Below, piece after piece: positions 33,922-43,546 of a stretch of DNA of 64,000 bases. Under the pieces are notes generated by a model. It was not told the origin of the DNA. It searched no databases and saw nothing but the letters and a program-made list of their open reading frames with translations. The stretch is taken from the NCBI GenBank assembly GCA_023251255.1, contig JAHEZD010000025.1:1-64000 (forward strand). The letters run 5' to 3'. How positions within the stretch are numbered: position 1 is the first letter of the stretch; every line of letters begins with the position of its first letter. A program made the translations under genes and the position numbers. The stretch comes from Chitinophagaceae bacterium (GTDB lineage: Bacteria; Bacteroidota; Bacteroidia; Chitinophagales; Chitinophagaceae).

Positions 33922-35946
33922 TTATTTATGCTGCAAAAAATCATAAATAGCTTGCTGTGACCGGATTTTTGTTTCCCCATCCTCAATGGGAACATTCTGC
34001 AGGTTCCCGTCAATCAGCACAGCAGCCACATTGTCCTTTAATTGCAGGTTGATGATGGACCTGATTTCCTTTTTTAAACCTTCGTTGTACAAAGGGAAGC
34101 ATACTTCAATGCGCCTGTACACATTCCTGTTCATCCAATCTGATGAACCCAAATAGATTTGTTCATTGCCATTGTTGTGGAAAATGAAGATCCTGCCATG
34201 TTCCAGGTACCTGTCCACAATACGTTTCACGGTTATGTTTTCGCTCATGCCCTTTATGCCCGGGATGATCCTGCAAATGCTCCTTACAATTAGTTTTATT
34301 TCCACACCGGCATTACTTGCTTCGTACAGTTTACCAATGAGCACTTCTTCTTCCAAATTGTTCAGCTTGATGGTGATGCTTGCGGGTAGGCCCTTGCTGG
34401 CATTGTTGATTTCGGTATCGATTAAATCAATGAATTTTTGTTGTAGGTTGAACTGTGCCACCAGCAGGTGTCCGAAATGAATGGTATCATCCTGCGTTGG
34501 TTTCCTTCTTTTACTTAGGAAAATGAACAGCATTTCCAGCTCACGGAGCAATGGCCCGTTGGTCGTAAGCAATATATGGTCCGTATAGAAACGGGCCGTG
34601 CTTTCATTCAGGTTGCCTGTGGCCAATAAGCCATAATACACCAGCCTTTCACCCACTTTCTTTTTTGCTAGGGCCACTTTTGCATGGACCTTTAACTTAG
34701 GTATGCTATAAATGATCCTTACGCCAGCCGCTTTCATCACTTTTGCCCACTTAATGTTGTTGGCCTCGTCAAACCTTGCTTTCAGCTCCACAAAGGCCGT
34801 TACCTTCTTCCCGTTCCTGGCAGCGGAAATCAAAGCATGTACAATCCTTGAGTCATTGGCCACACGGTACATGGTGGTGTAGATTTCTTCTACATCCGGG
34901 TTGAGGGCAGCTTCATTGAAGAAGCGTAAAATGGTATCGTAAGATTGGTAGGGTGGATGTACCAGCCTATCCTTTTCCTGCATGGCATCAAATAGCGAAT
35001 GGCTGTTGATGGATAAGGGAATGGGCACTTGTTTGGCGTAGGTGAATGCTGCATCATTGATGGGAAAGGATGCAAAATCTTTCAGGTTGTGGTAATTGCC
35101 GCCAGCCATGCTATTGGCATGGTCGAGGTTGAAGGTTGCGGTGATTCTTTCCAATGTAGCAAATGGCAAATTGGGTTGGTACAGGAACCTCGTAGCCAAA
35201 CCGAAATCACGTTTGTTGATCTGCGTTTCGATCTTCTCAGCAATATCCCCATCAAATTCATCCTGTAAATCCAGCTCTGCATCCCTGGTAACTTTTATGC
35301 TGTAAGCCCCTTGCACAATTGCATCCGGGAAAATAAAAGCAAGATTGGCTTTGATTATGTCATCAATGAAAACCACATACTGCAGGTCCCCAACTTTGGT
35401 AGTGAAAAAACGGGAAACATGATTGGAGGGAATATTGATGATGGCAACCCTTTCCTTGTCTTTTTGTTGCAACGGTACAACGATATAGAGCTTGTTGTTT
35501 TCAAAGAAAAAATCCTTTGCTTCTTCCAGGTACAGCACCACCACAAAGGCAGCCAATGTGCTGAAGAAGTAATCCTTGCAAATGGCTTCAATGCCTGTGG
35601 GCAAGGGTCCATTGTATACCAAGTGGATTTTTTGTTGGTGTAACTCTGGTATAATTTGTAGCCTAAGCTGGTTGCCAAAAAACTCCTGCTGGCGATGGAT
35701 GACCTGTTGTGCATGCTCAAAATAGGTTTGTTCAGCAGGTTCATTGCCGCCAGTATTTATTTTGTTCAGTGCCATCAATACCGGGATCCTTACCCTGTAA
35801 AATTCATCCAGATTGGATGAGTAGATAGACAGGAACCTTATCCTTTCAATCAATGGGACACCGGGATTGGCTGCTTCTGCTAACACCCTTTCATTAAAAG
35901 TGAGCCAACTAATGTCCCTATTGAAGAATGTATAGGCAGGTTGCAT
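33922..35946 (-). CDS. ppk1: Polyphosphate kinase 1
   Basis: Transfers the terminal phosphate of ATP to a growing polyphosphate chain, reversibly. The 674-residue protein has the N-terminal domain start TFFNRDISWLTFNERVLAEA, the ATP-region FVELKARFDEANNIKWAKVM, IYSIPKLKVHAKVALAKKK with the His that is phosphorylated, TGNLNESTARFYTDHIL, and a second PLD-like half with IYLGSSDWMNRNVYRRIEV. The start at 35946 (MQPAYTF) matches the family; the frame from 36018 adds unrelated residues. Full length. It follows the HD-PycTM gene on the same strand after a hairpin. Confidence 0.96.
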   Translation of the reverse strand: MQPAYTFFNRDISWLTFNERVLAEAANPGVPLIERIRFLSIYSSNLDEFYRVRIPVLMALNKINTGGNEPAEQTYFEHAQQVIHRQQEFFGNQLRLQIIPELHQQKIHLVYNGPLPTGIEAICKDYFFSTLAAFVVVLYLEEAKDFFFENNKLYIVVPLQQKDKERVAIINIPSNHVSRFFTTKVGDLQYVVFIDDIIKANLAFIFPDAIVQGAYSIKVTRDAELDLQDEFDGDIAEKIETQINKRDFGLATRFLYQPNLPFATLERITATFNLDHANSMAGGNYHNLKDFASFPINDAAFTYAKQVPIPLSINSHSLFDAMQEKDRLVHPPYQSYDTILRFFNEAALNPDVEEIYTTMYRVANDSRIVHALISAARNGKKVTAFVELKARFDEANNIKWAKVMKAAGVRIIYSIPKLKVHAKVALAKKKVGERLVYYGLLATGNLNESTARFYTDHILLTTNGPLLRELEMLFIFLSKRRKPTQDDTIHFGHLLVAQFNLQQKFIDLIDTEINNASKGLPASITIKLNNLEEEVLIGKLYEASNAGVEIKLIVRSICRIIPGIKGMSENITVKRIVDRYLEHGRIFIFHNNGNEQIYLGSSDWMNRNVYRRIEVCFPLYNEGLKKEIRSIINLQLKDNVAAVLIDGNLQNVPIEDGETKIRSQQAIYDFLQHK

Positions 35947-36035
35947 GTGGTTCCCGATTGAATTATTTATTATGGCTATTCGCATGGAGGAAAGTATGTC
36001 AGAACCCACCCCGACCATTCGGGTTGAGCAATGCC

Positions 36036-36070
36036 ACAGGAGCCTGCCTTTGCTGGCAGGCAGGCTTGTG
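36036..36070. repeat. TGCCTGCC hairpin between HD-PycTM and ppk1
   Basis: AGCCTGCCT pairs with AGGCAGGCT, extended by CACA/TGTG. It contains the TGCCTGCC word seen at 8946 and 16203. The position would suit a terminator of the upstream HD gene, but it lacks a U-tract. Confidence 0.5.
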
Positions 36071-36118
36071 GAAGTGTTGTTGAAACCGTATTCAGGCTGT
36101 GGTCTACGCTCATCATGC

Positions 36119-37312
36119 TTATTTATAAATGGCTACTACGGCTATAAATCCCAGAACCGAAATCACCAGACCAAACATGAAAATATTATAGGCCAATCTC
36201 AGCAATTTATATTTCCTGCCAAGCACCACACCTTGTGAATACACATCCTTTATCAAGGTGCTGTAAAGGAAGTCCCTATCTGCCATTACCTTTTGCATGC
36301 CTGCTGCATAATCGTCCAGGTGCATATTGTAAAAGTTGCCAAAGAACAGGAGGTTCACTTTTTTATCATCCACATCCTGTTTGGTGAATACACCTCTTGG
36401 TATGGTTGGGCGCGTGGCCAAAATGCAGACCACAATGGTTACAACACTTACAGCCAGCAAAGCAAATGTTGGGTAGGTAAGGTAGTTGTGCTCCTCCAGT
36501 TTCCTCAGTACCAAACTGATGATGGCAGATAATATGATGGAGTTTACGGTAATCAAAATATGGGCCTTGTTATCTGCCATGTCGCTCAGGCGTTGGTTGT
36601 TGCCCGATGTGATGCGGAACATGGTTTCTATGCCACGGCTGGGTTCCTTGCTTTTTTCCTTGGGGGTTTCTTTTGGTGCTGGCATAATGGTAACAGGTTT
36701 TTCTGCTATTGTTCTGGAAGCTTGCTTGTCCAGTAGCTTGTCGAGGTGCTGCTGCTTTTTATCATTGAGCAGCAGTTGGCAATAGTCTGTGTAATAATGT
36801 TGCTGCTGCAATAATTTAATGGTACCGCTGCGCCACTGGTCTTTGGGGATTTCCTTTTGCATAACGGCTTCTGCCTCCTTGCGCATGAGCTTGTTCCTTT
36901 CGGCAAAATCATCCGTTCCCAAATGGAACATATCTGCATCGCAAACAATCTCTTCCAACAAAGTAGTGGCACGTTGCGGCATCTGTGTGGCCATGATGCA
37001 GGCTTCCACTTTTTCAATAATGGAAGCATCCACTTTTTTTTCCTGTAAAAAAGCGACTGCCAAATCTGCCCCATGCTGTTCATGCCCCTGCCTTTCTCCC
37101 GCATAGTACCCCAGGTCATGGAACCAAGCGGCTGTTGTTACCGTAAAGAAATCCGCATCGTTCAACTGGTAATGGCTGGCAATTTGTTGGGCAGCTTTTA
37201 CCACACCTAGTGTATGTGCAAGGTTATGGTAGTGCAGGGCGGTATTGTCATGTTGGCCAATATAATCCGTTACATATTTACCCGCTTCAGTGCCCAGTAG
37301 GTGATAATCCAT
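36119..37312 (-). CDS. HD-domain phosphohydrolase fused to a PycTM membrane domain
   Basis: A 397-residue fusion. Residues about 20-170 form an HD metal-dependent phosphohydrolase: YHNLAHTLGV, AAWFHDLGYY, GHEQHGAD and VCDADMFHLG. A Pro/Lys linker (PAPKETPKEKSKEPSRG) leads to a C-terminal PycTM-type domain (about 227-397) with FRITSGNNQRLSDMADNKAH, then ILITVNSIILSAIIS and two to three transmembrane helices. PycTM is the membrane effector domain of Pycsar anti-phage systems, but HD-PycTM fusions are also common in Bacteroidota without an adjacent cyclase, and none is adjacent here. The start at 37312 (MDYHLLG) is preferred over 37381. Confidence 0.85.
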   Translation of the reverse strand: MDYHLLGTEAGKYVTDYIGQHDNTALHYHNLAHTLGVVKAAQQIASHYQLNDADFFTVTTAAWFHDLGYYAGERQGHEQHGADLAVAFLQEKKVDASIIEKVEACIMATQMPQRATTLLEEIVCDADMFHLGTDDFAERNKLMRKEAEAVMQKEIPKDQWRSGTIKLLQQQHYYTDYCQLLLNDKKQQHLDKLLDKQASRTIAEKPVTIMPAPKETPKEKSKEPSRGIETMFRITSGNNQRLSDMADNKAHILITVNSIILSAIISLVLRKLEEHNYLTYPTFALLAVSVVTIVVCILATRPTIPRGVFTKQDVDDKKVNLLFFGNFYNMHLDDYAAGMQKVMADRDFLYSTLIKDVYSQGVVLGRKYKLLRLAYNIFMFGLVISVLGFIAVVAIYK

Positions 37313-37666
37313 GGATGTTTTTATTTTGGGAGGAAATGCTAACAAGGATAAAGATAGATAGCATTTCATTCCAAAAACCATTCATGCTGTATCCATCTGG
37401 TCAACTTGTTTCAGAAGTACACTTAACAGGCGGAAACCCTTTCTTGGTCTTTACCGGCCAAGGGTACAGAAGAAAGCAGGTTTTAGGGCAGCACATGTTG
37501 CATTGTTCGTAAACAAGAAAACTGAAGCCAGGTTTTTAGGCAACAGTACAGTGCCCTGTGTACAACTTCCATTTTTTCTTTCCCATGCACACTGCTATTT
37601 TCGCTCCCCCAAAATAGGTAGGGCGGTTCACGCCCTTTGAATGGGCCCCTTTTTAATATATTTCCT
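37313..37666. other. Divergent intergenic region between HD-PycTM and tex
   Basis: No convincing gene. A 42-codon frame starting MLYPSGQLVSEVH at 37384 has no recognisable relatives. A small hairpin AGGGCG/CGCCCT (37620-37636) lies in the tex leader. A TATCTTTA box on the minus strand upstream of the HD gene resembles a -7 element. Confidence 0.4.
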
Positions 37667-39964
37667 ATGGTAGAATTTGCATCAGGCGTTTCGGCAAAGT
37701 TGAACATCCGTTTACAACAGGTAGAAGCGGTATTGAACCTATTGGCCGAAAGTGCCACCATCCCATTTATTGCCCGTTACCGAAAGGACCAAACAGGAGG
37801 CTTGGATGAAGTGCAGATCCAGCACATTCAAGACGAAGCCAGGGCCATCAAGGAGTTTACGGAGCGTAAATCTTTTATCGAAAAAACCATTACCGAGCAG
37901 GGCAAAATGACGGAGGCCCTACAGGCCAGGATCGATAGGGCAACAACGCTGGTGGAGCTGGAAGATATCTACCTGCCCTACAAAACAAAACGCAAGACCA
38001 AGGCACAAACGGCCAAGGAAAATGGACTGGAACCGTTGAGCAATTTATTGATGGAACAAAGGGACATTGACCTGCAGGCCGAAGCTGCCAAATATATTAC
38101 GGAAAATGTGAAGGATGCCGATGCTGCCCTGCAAGGTGCCAGGGACATCATTGCTGAAACCATTAATGAAGATGCTGAAATAAGGGCCAAGCTGCGTAAG
38201 CTGTTTGAGGATACGGCAACACTCCAAAGCAAGGTACTGGAAGACAAGAAAGAGGAGGCTGCCAAGTACAAGGACTATTTTGATTTCAGTGAACCCATCC
38301 ATAAAGTGCCATCGCATAGGATACTGGCTGTGCTGCGTGGATTTCTCGAAGGGTTCCTACGCATCAATATCGGCCCATTGGAAGAGGATGCCTTGTACGA
38401 TATTGAGGACAAATATGTAACAGGCAGTTTGAACAGCAGTGTGGAGCAGGTAAAGAAAGCAGTGAAGGATTCCTACAAACGTTTATTGCAACCAAGCCTG
38501 GAAACGGAATTCAGGACAGCTTTAAAGGCCAAGGGCGATGAGGAAGCCATCAATGTATTTGCTGAGAACCTCCGCCAGTTACTGTTGAGTTCCCCATTGG
38601 GCAGCAAACGGATACTGGCCATTGATCCGGGTTACCGAACTGGCTGCAAAGTGGTATGCCTGGACGAGAAGGGCGACCTCCTGCACAATGATTTGATCTA
38701 CATACACGAAGGCAATAAAATTTACGAAGCAGGCTTCAAGATAAAGGACCTTGTGGCGAAATACAGCACGGAGATCTTTGCCATTGGGGACGGGACTGCA
38801 GGCAGGGAAACGGAACAGTTCATCAAGGGACTGCAATTGAACCTGCCCGTGTTCCTGGTGAATGAGGATGGAGCATCCATTTATTCGGCCAGCGAAATAG
38901 CAAGGGAAGAATTTGGGCAGCATGATGTTACGGTGCGTGGGGCTGTGAGCATTGGTAGGCGGCTGATGGACCCCTTGGCTGAATTGGTGAAGATTGACCC
39001 CAAGAGCATTGGTGTTGGCCAGTACCAACATGATGTGAACCAGTTCAGGTTGAAGGAGAAACTGGATGCAACCGTTATCAGTTGCGTGAACCAGGTGGGC
39101 GTTAACCTCAATACGGCCAGCAAGCATTTACTCAGCTATGTAAGTGGCATTGGAGCTACACTGGCAGAGAATATTGTGAAGCACCGGAATGAAATTGGCA
39201 AGTTCACGGATAGGAGCCAACTGTTGAAAGTACCTAGGCTAGGGGGCAAGGCGTATGAACAATGTGCCGGGTTCCTGCGTGTGAAGGCAGGCAACAATCC
39301 ATTGGACGAAAGCTCGGTACACCCCGAAGCCTATAAGCTGGTGGAAACCATGGCCAAGGACCTGCAAGTGGAAGTGAAAGCCTTAATTGGGAATGAGACG
39401 TTGCTCAAAACAGTGGAGCCCAAAAAATATATTTCCGAAACCATTGGTGAGCTGACCATCAAGGATATTTTAAAGGAGCTGAACAAACCGGGCCTTGACC
39501 CGAGGAGTGAACTGGAGCAGTTTGAGTTTGCCAATATCTACAAACTGGAAGACGTGAAGGAGGGCATGATCGTGCCTGGCGTGGTGACCAATATTACCCG
39601 CTTTGGCGCGTTCATAGACATTGGCGTAAAGCAGGATGGATTGGTGCATGTAAGTGAGATAGCGCACCAATACATCACCGATCCCAATGAGGTACTGAAA
39701 CTGAATGATAAAGTGCAGGTAAAAGTTTTGGAGATTGACCTGCCACGTAAACGTATTGCTTTGTCCATCAAGCAAACGCAGGAAGCACCTGCGAAAAAGG
39801 ATGCAAGGCCTTTAAACAAGGATGCAAGGCCCAAGTTTCAAGTAGGCAAACCACAGGGCAATCAAGGCAATAAATTTCAAGGAACAAAAAAGCAGGAAGA
39901 AAACCTAAGTGACCTTAATGTGAATGATGCACTGGCTGCCTTGAAAATGAAGTTTAAGAAATAG
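37667..39964 (+). CDS. tex: Tex-family S1 RNA-binding transcription accessory protein
   Basis: A 765-residue nucleic-acid-binding protein. Order of parts: N-terminal helical domain (IPFIARYRKDQTGGLDEVQI), YqgF/RNase H-like core (ILAIDPGYRTGCKVVCLDEK), ATGDGTAGRETE-like AIGDGTAGRETEQF, helix-hairpin-helix (YVSGIGATLAENIVKHR), and an S1 domain (VVTNITRFGAFIDIGVKQDG). A basic Gln/Lys-rich tail follows. Tex associates with RNA and transcription complexes; its exact role in Bacteroidota is not established. The start at 37667 (MVEFASGVS) is chosen over 37637. Full length. Confidence 0.95.
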   Translation: MVEFASGVSAKLNIRLQQVEAVLNLLAESATIPFIARYRKDQTGGLDEVQIQHIQDEARAIKEFTERKSFIEKTITEQGKMTEALQARIDRATTLVELEDIYLPYKTKRKTKAQTAKENGLEPLSNLLMEQRDIDLQAEAAKYITENVKDADAALQGARDIIAETINEDAEIRAKLRKLFEDTATLQSKVLEDKKEEAAKYKDYFDFSEPIHKVPSHRILAVLRGFLEGFLRINIGPLEEDALYDIEDKYVTGSLNSSVEQVKKAVKDSYKRLLQPSLETEFRTALKAKGDEEAINVFAENLRQLLLSSPLGSKRILAIDPGYRTGCKVVCLDEKGDLLHNDLIYIHEGNKIYEAGFKIKDLVAKYSTEIFAIGDGTAGRETEQFIKGLQLNLPVFLVNEDGASIYSASEIAREEFGQHDVTVRGAVSIGRRLMDPLAELVKIDPKSIGVGQYQHDVNQFRLKEKLDATVISCVNQVGVNLNTASKHLLSYVSGIGATLAENIVKHRNEIGKFTDRSQLLKVPRLGGKAYEQCAGFLRVKAGNNPLDESSVHPEAYKLVETMAKDLQVEVKALIGNETLLKTVEPKKYISETIGELTIKDILKELNKPGLDPRSELEQFEFANIYKLEDVKEGMIVPGVVTNITRFGAFIDIGVKQDGLVHVSEIAHQYITDPNEVLKLNDKVQVKVLEIDLPRKRIALSIKQTQEAPAKKDARPLNKDARPKFQVGKPQGNQGNKFQGTKKQEENLSDLNVNDALAALKMKFKK

Positions 39965-40041
39965 TTGAAATTAAGGCCCCGAACTTTTTTGGAATCGGAG
40001 GCAGGCCTATTATTTTGGCTAAAGCCTTTGATTTATATTGT

Positions 40042-40072
40042 TCATTGCCGTTGGCCAAGCCAACGGCAATGA
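40042..40072. repeat. Perfect TCATTGCCGTTGGC hairpin
   Basis: Fourteen-bp perfect stem TCATTGCCGTTGGC with its complement around CAA, between the convergent tex and DUF5686 genes. It resembles the first palindrome at 19688. No U-tract follows, so a REP-like repeat fits as well as a terminator. Confidence 0.65.
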
Positions 40073-40087
40073 TGTAAAGGGATTGAT

Positions 40088-42622
40088 TTAAAACTGCAAC
40101 CTGAAACTACCGAACACCCCAAAGTCGTGCATGGTGGTATTATTGATAACGCCTGGAGGGGTTGGCACCTGTGGTGAAAAGCGCCATACCATATCCACCC
40201 TGAAAAATTTGAAGATATTGTCAAAGCCGGTACCTACTTCTGTATAGTGGCTGCCCCTTAAACATTTCAAACGGTATTCGCCAAATTCTATCCTGTTGAA
40301 CTTCCTATTGGCTTCCGACAAATCGCCCCATACCGACTTGATGTTCCAGAACTGCCTGATCTTTGTTTTGCGTAAAAAGGGAACAAGGTTCAGCAGTTTC
40401 TTCTCAAAATTGTGCTCCACGTTAATACCTGCATATTGGTCGCTCACGTATTCAAACCTGTTCATGAGGTTGAAGGTCTGTTTGCTGTAATAATAAATTT
40501 CATTACCGGGATGCAGTTCCAGCACGGTGAAAGGCAGTTCGTTACCAAATATCTTCCCAGCATAAATGGTATAATCCATGGTACCCCAGCCAGGCAGCCT
40601 GAACTTCTGTGCAATATTGGCGCTTAGTTTTTTGTACAGGTACTCCCCTTGCAAAACATCGGGTAAGCCAGTAGCAAAGTTGGCTTCAAAAACAGGATTA
40701 TCGCTTTTGAACCTCCGTTCCTTCCTATGCGAAACAATTTTTTTCTCGCCCGGTGCATACCGCAGTTTCAAAGAAAATTCACTGTTGATCAGCTTTTCAT
40801 CGAAACGTTTGGAGAAGAACTTTTTATGTGGCAATGGGTTAACGGGGTCATAATCCGTTCTTGAAAGTGCAAGCTGGACAGAGAAGCTGTTTTCCCATTC
40901 CTTGGTGATGCTCGTTTTGAATTCCTTGATGCCAATGAATTTCTGTTTGATGTAGCGGCGGCGGATGATCTGACTGAACATATTGTCTGTGGTGGCATCC
41001 TGGTTCTCGGTCCTCACCCTTCCATTATCAAGGTCATCCAAATAGGATGCACCCAGTTTCCAGCTTTTTGCAAAGCTGGGCTTATAGGTAACATCAAATT
41101 TGCCTTTCATCCTTCCGTCGTTGAAACCGTAGGCCAGGTATCCGTGGAGCCTCAGGTCCTTGCTGAACTTCTCCGTGGTGCCAAGGTCAAATCTTACACG
41201 CACTTTCTCCAACTGGTTGCCACTGATCCATTTGAACCAGGGGCCAATCTCCACCATGCCGAACTTCTTGTGGCCGTCAAAGATCAGGGTCAGCGCATCA
41301 CTGTATTTCTTGAAAGCAGGAAGGCTCTTAATGGTGTCAATCATTTTGTACACCTTCTGTTCGTTAACGGCCAACACTTCGGGCCTTATACCGTTCCAGG
41401 CCTTGCTATCAAATGTGGTGGCATCTTCATTTACGATAACCTCCTCTGGCTTCCTGTTTTTTGCAAGGGCAGTCAATGTACGGGCGTCATCAATTCTTAT
41501 TTTATTGTAGAGGCATGTTTTACGTGCAATAAAGGAAAGCCCTTCTTTCTTCAGGGGCGCAATCTCCACAATGAACTTGTCCCTGGAGAACATCCATTGG
41601 CTGCTGCTCACCTGCTTGAATTCCTGGATGATGCTCAGCCTGTTCACGAAGTTGATATTGGCCGTTGCCGAAATGTTCAAGGTTATTTTCTGTACGGCCC
41701 ATGTGCTCTGGTGTACCCAACAGTCGCCCGCAAAGAGGTTGCTGCCCTCCTTCAGCGGCGTGAAGAAAAGATGGAAGAAGCGTTCACCGTTCACCAGCAG
41801 GGTGTCGGTACCCTTATAGTAATAGTGCCTATCGCCATTGCTGCTCAGTGGACTAATGAATTCCTTGCCAAACACATTCACATAATCATTGTAGATGTCC
41901 ATCTTCTGGTTGATGCCACCCGCAAACTGCAGAATGCTTTCATTCTTGATGCCCTGTGTCTGCACTGCTTTTATTTCCTCCCTGATCTTGTTGGGCTGCT
42001 TGCTGTAATAATAATCCGATACGGTTTCCGTAAGGTACACAGGCAGAAAAGGCTTCGCCTCAGAAGTACTGTCCGTATTGTCCAGCACAAAGGCAAAGGG
42101 CTTGAACAGCTTTTTGCCCTTCAGTTTTTCCTTGTTGATATTGTTGATGTCAATCTCCATTTTATTGTACAGTTCATAACTGTAGTTGGAGAAACGGTAA
42201 GCATCATTTTCCTTCTTGTGCTGCACAATGCTTTTCCACCACCTCAGCCCTTTGGAGAACTTGGATTTTACCACCACGGTTTCCCTGGCTGTTTCCACCT
42301 GCATATTGATGGTATGGACCGTGGTATCCTTGAAGAAGCTTGCAGGCCTTACCACATCGGCATAGCCCACATATTTGATGATCAATGAATCGGCTAAGAG
42401 ATGGCTTTTTTTCAACGTGAAGAAACCAAGGCTGTCACTCAAAGTTCCCCAACCAGCTTTTTTCCAGTAGATGCTCACTTGGGAAAGCGTTTCCTGCGAA
42501 AACTCATTGAAGACCCTACCTTTTACCATTTGCTGCGTAACCGGTTGGGCAGCGCCTTTGAAAAAGGTCAGCAGTAGCAGTACAAGGACGGCGGAGCAGG
42601 TTTGGGTTGCTTTATGCAGCAT
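40088..42622 (-). CDS. DUF5686 family outer-membrane protein with carboxypeptidase-regulatory-like domain
   Basis: An 844-residue exported protein. A signal peptide (LVLLLLTFFKGAAQ) is followed by a CarboxypepD_reg-like domain (VKGRVFNEFSQETLSQVSIY through IIKYVGYADVVRP), then the DUF5686 body (RWWKSIVQHKKENDAYRFSNY, VYLTETVSDYYYSKQPNKI) and a C-terminal stretch of alternating strands ending FGVFGSFRLQF, the aromatic end of an outer-membrane barrel. The family is widespread in Bacteroidota; function unknown. Monocistronic and divergent from gtrA-type gene. Confidence 0.88.
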   Translation of the reverse strand: MLHKATQTCSAVLVLLLLTFFKGAAQPVTQQMVKGRVFNEFSQETLSQVSIYWKKAGWGTLSDSLGFFTLKKSHLLADSLIIKYVGYADVVRPASFFKDTTVHTINMQVETARETVVVKSKFSKGLRWWKSIVQHKKENDAYRFSNYSYELYNKMEIDINNINKEKLKGKKLFKPFAFVLDNTDSTSEAKPFLPVYLTETVSDYYYSKQPNKIREEIKAVQTQGIKNESILQFAGGINQKMDIYNDYVNVFGKEFISPLSSNGDRHYYYKGTDTLLVNGERFFHLFFTPLKEGSNLFAGDCWVHQSTWAVQKITLNISATANINFVNRLSIIQEFKQVSSSQWMFSRDKFIVEIAPLKKEGLSFIARKTCLYNKIRIDDARTLTALAKNRKPEEVIVNEDATTFDSKAWNGIRPEVLAVNEQKVYKMIDTIKSLPAFKKYSDALTLIFDGHKKFGMVEIGPWFKWISGNQLEKVRVRFDLGTTEKFSKDLRLHGYLAYGFNDGRMKGKFDVTYKPSFAKSWKLGASYLDDLDNGRVRTENQDATTDNMFSQIIRRRYIKQKFIGIKEFKTSITKEWENSFSVQLALSRTDYDPVNPLPHKKFFSKRFDEKLINSEFSLKLRYAPGEKKIVSHRKERRFKSDNPVFEANFATGLPDVLQGEYLYKKLSANIAQKFRLPGWGTMDYTIYAGKIFGNELPFTVLELHPGNEIYYYSKQTFNLMNRFEYVSDQYAGINVEHNFEKKLLNLVPFLRKTKIRQFWNIKSVWGDLSEANRKFNRIEFGEYRLKCLRGSHYTEVGTGFDNIFKFFRVDMVWRFSPQVPTPPGVINNTTMHDFGVFGSFRLQF

Positions 42623-42741
42623 GGGTTTACGGTACAGTGATTTGCAGTTGATGCAATATATCCTTTCATTGGTACAAATCCATCAAAGCCAAGAATTTCT
42701 TAAACTATTTGCCCAGTTTTTATCCGATTTTAATTTCCCGC

Positions 42742-42749
42742 TATCTTCG
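42742..42749 (+). promoter_or_regulatory. -7 promoter box of the GtrA-family gene
   Basis: TATCTTCG, a common variant of TAnnTTTG, 12 bp upstream of the ATG at 42761. Confidence 0.45.
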
Positions 42750-42760
42750 CCACCCCGTAT

Positions 42761-43276
42761 ATGCAGAAAATCCACCAAAACATAAGGGGCCTGATCCTCA
42801 CCATTGTAGATGCATTCTACCCGCTCTTCAAAAGGATCATGCCCTTGCAGACCTTCCGGTATGCTGCCTGTGGTGGGTTCAATACTCTCATGGGAATTGC
42901 CCTGTACTATGTGGGCTACACTTTTATTTTCAAGGAACAGATTGTGCAGATGGGCAGCTTTGCACTGGAGCCGCATATTGCAGCGGATTACCTTTTCGCC
43001 ATTTGGATTTCCTTCCCCATTGGTTTCTATTTGAGCCGCTATGTGGTTTTCCAGGAATCCAGCCTGCCCAGGCGGGTGCAGGTGTTCAGGTACGGGGTGG
43101 TGGTGGTGGGTGCCATGGGGCTCAATTATTTCTTCCTGAAATTCTTTATTGAAATTGTACAATTGAATGCCACGGTGGGCAAGGTATGCACCAATGTAGT
43201 GGTCATTGTTTTCAGTTATATCTCCCAGCGCAACTATTCCTTCAAGTCAGACAAGCCCGATCAGGAACCAGTTTAA
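42761..43276 (+). CDS. GtrA-family membrane protein
   Basis: A 171-residue integral membrane protein with four predicted helices (GFNTLMGIALYYVGYTFIF; AADYLFAIWISFPIGFYLSR; FRYGVVVVGAMGLNYFFL; VCTNVVVIVFSYISQ). It shows the family motifs FRYAACGGFNT and FSYISQRNYSFK. GtrA proteins are thought to flip undecaprenyl-phosphate sugars for cell-surface glycosylation. No glycosyltransferase is adjacent. The next gene downstream encodes a PagL-like outer-membrane enzyme after an operator-like region, so co-regulation is not obvious. Confidence 0.9.
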   Translation: MQKIHQNIRGLILTIVDAFYPLFKRIMPLQTFRYAACGGFNTLMGIALYYVGYTFIFKEQIVQMGSFALEPHIAADYLFAIWISFPIGFYLSRYVVFQESSLPRRVQVFRYGVVVVGAMGLNYFFLKFFIEIVQLNATVGKVCTNVVVIVFSYISQRNYSFKSDKPDQEPV

Positions 43277-43378
43277 ACAGCGTCCTTGAATGAATGCCAG
43301 CCGTTCTTGCTGGACCCGTCCTCCCAAAATATACATGCCAACTGTTTGCCGTTAACTTTTTCAGTGTTGGAAAAGCAA

Positions 43379-43431
43379 CTGTCAAGATTTTCATGTCAAG
43401 TTTTTTTTCTTGACATCCGAAACTTGACATG
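43379..43431. promoter_or_regulatory. Operator-like CTTGACAT repeats
   Basis: ATGTCAAG (43393-43400) and CTTGACAT (43409-43416) form a perfect 8-bp inverted repeat around eight Ts, with CTGTCAAG upstream (43379) and CTTGACATG downstream (43423-43431). Four half-sites in 53 bp upstream of the PagL-like gene suggest a regulator binding region. Confidence 0.5.
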
Positions 43432-43546
43432 CCCGATGAAGCAAGCAGGTTTACTGTACCGGGAACACATCATTCAAACTGATATAGTACGTCAACAACC
43501 AAACTTCTTTTAGTTAGAAAGCGTATCTCCTACATAAACCTTAGGC

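Noticed and set aside
36119-37312. Calling a complete Pycsar defence system
   Set aside because: A pyrimidine cyclase gene is required and none is adjacent; only the effector-like domain is present.
37384-37512. A 42-codon frame upstream of tex (MLYPSGQLVSEVH)
   Set aside because: No leader, domain, terminator or conserved neighbour supports it; it may be chance.
41144-42388. A 414-residue plus-strand frame
   Set aside because: It is the antisense shadow of the DUF5686 gene, which has a signal peptide and family motifs; the plus-strand product has none.
42683-43162. A 159-residue minus-strand frame
   Set aside because: Overlaps the GtrA-family gene, whose four helices and motifs are convincing; the shadow is His-rich and featureless.
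43379-43431. Reading TTGACAT as a sigma-70 -35 box
   Set aside because: Bacteroidota promoters use TTTG and TAnnTTTG boxes, and the inverted arrangement of four copies fits an operator better.
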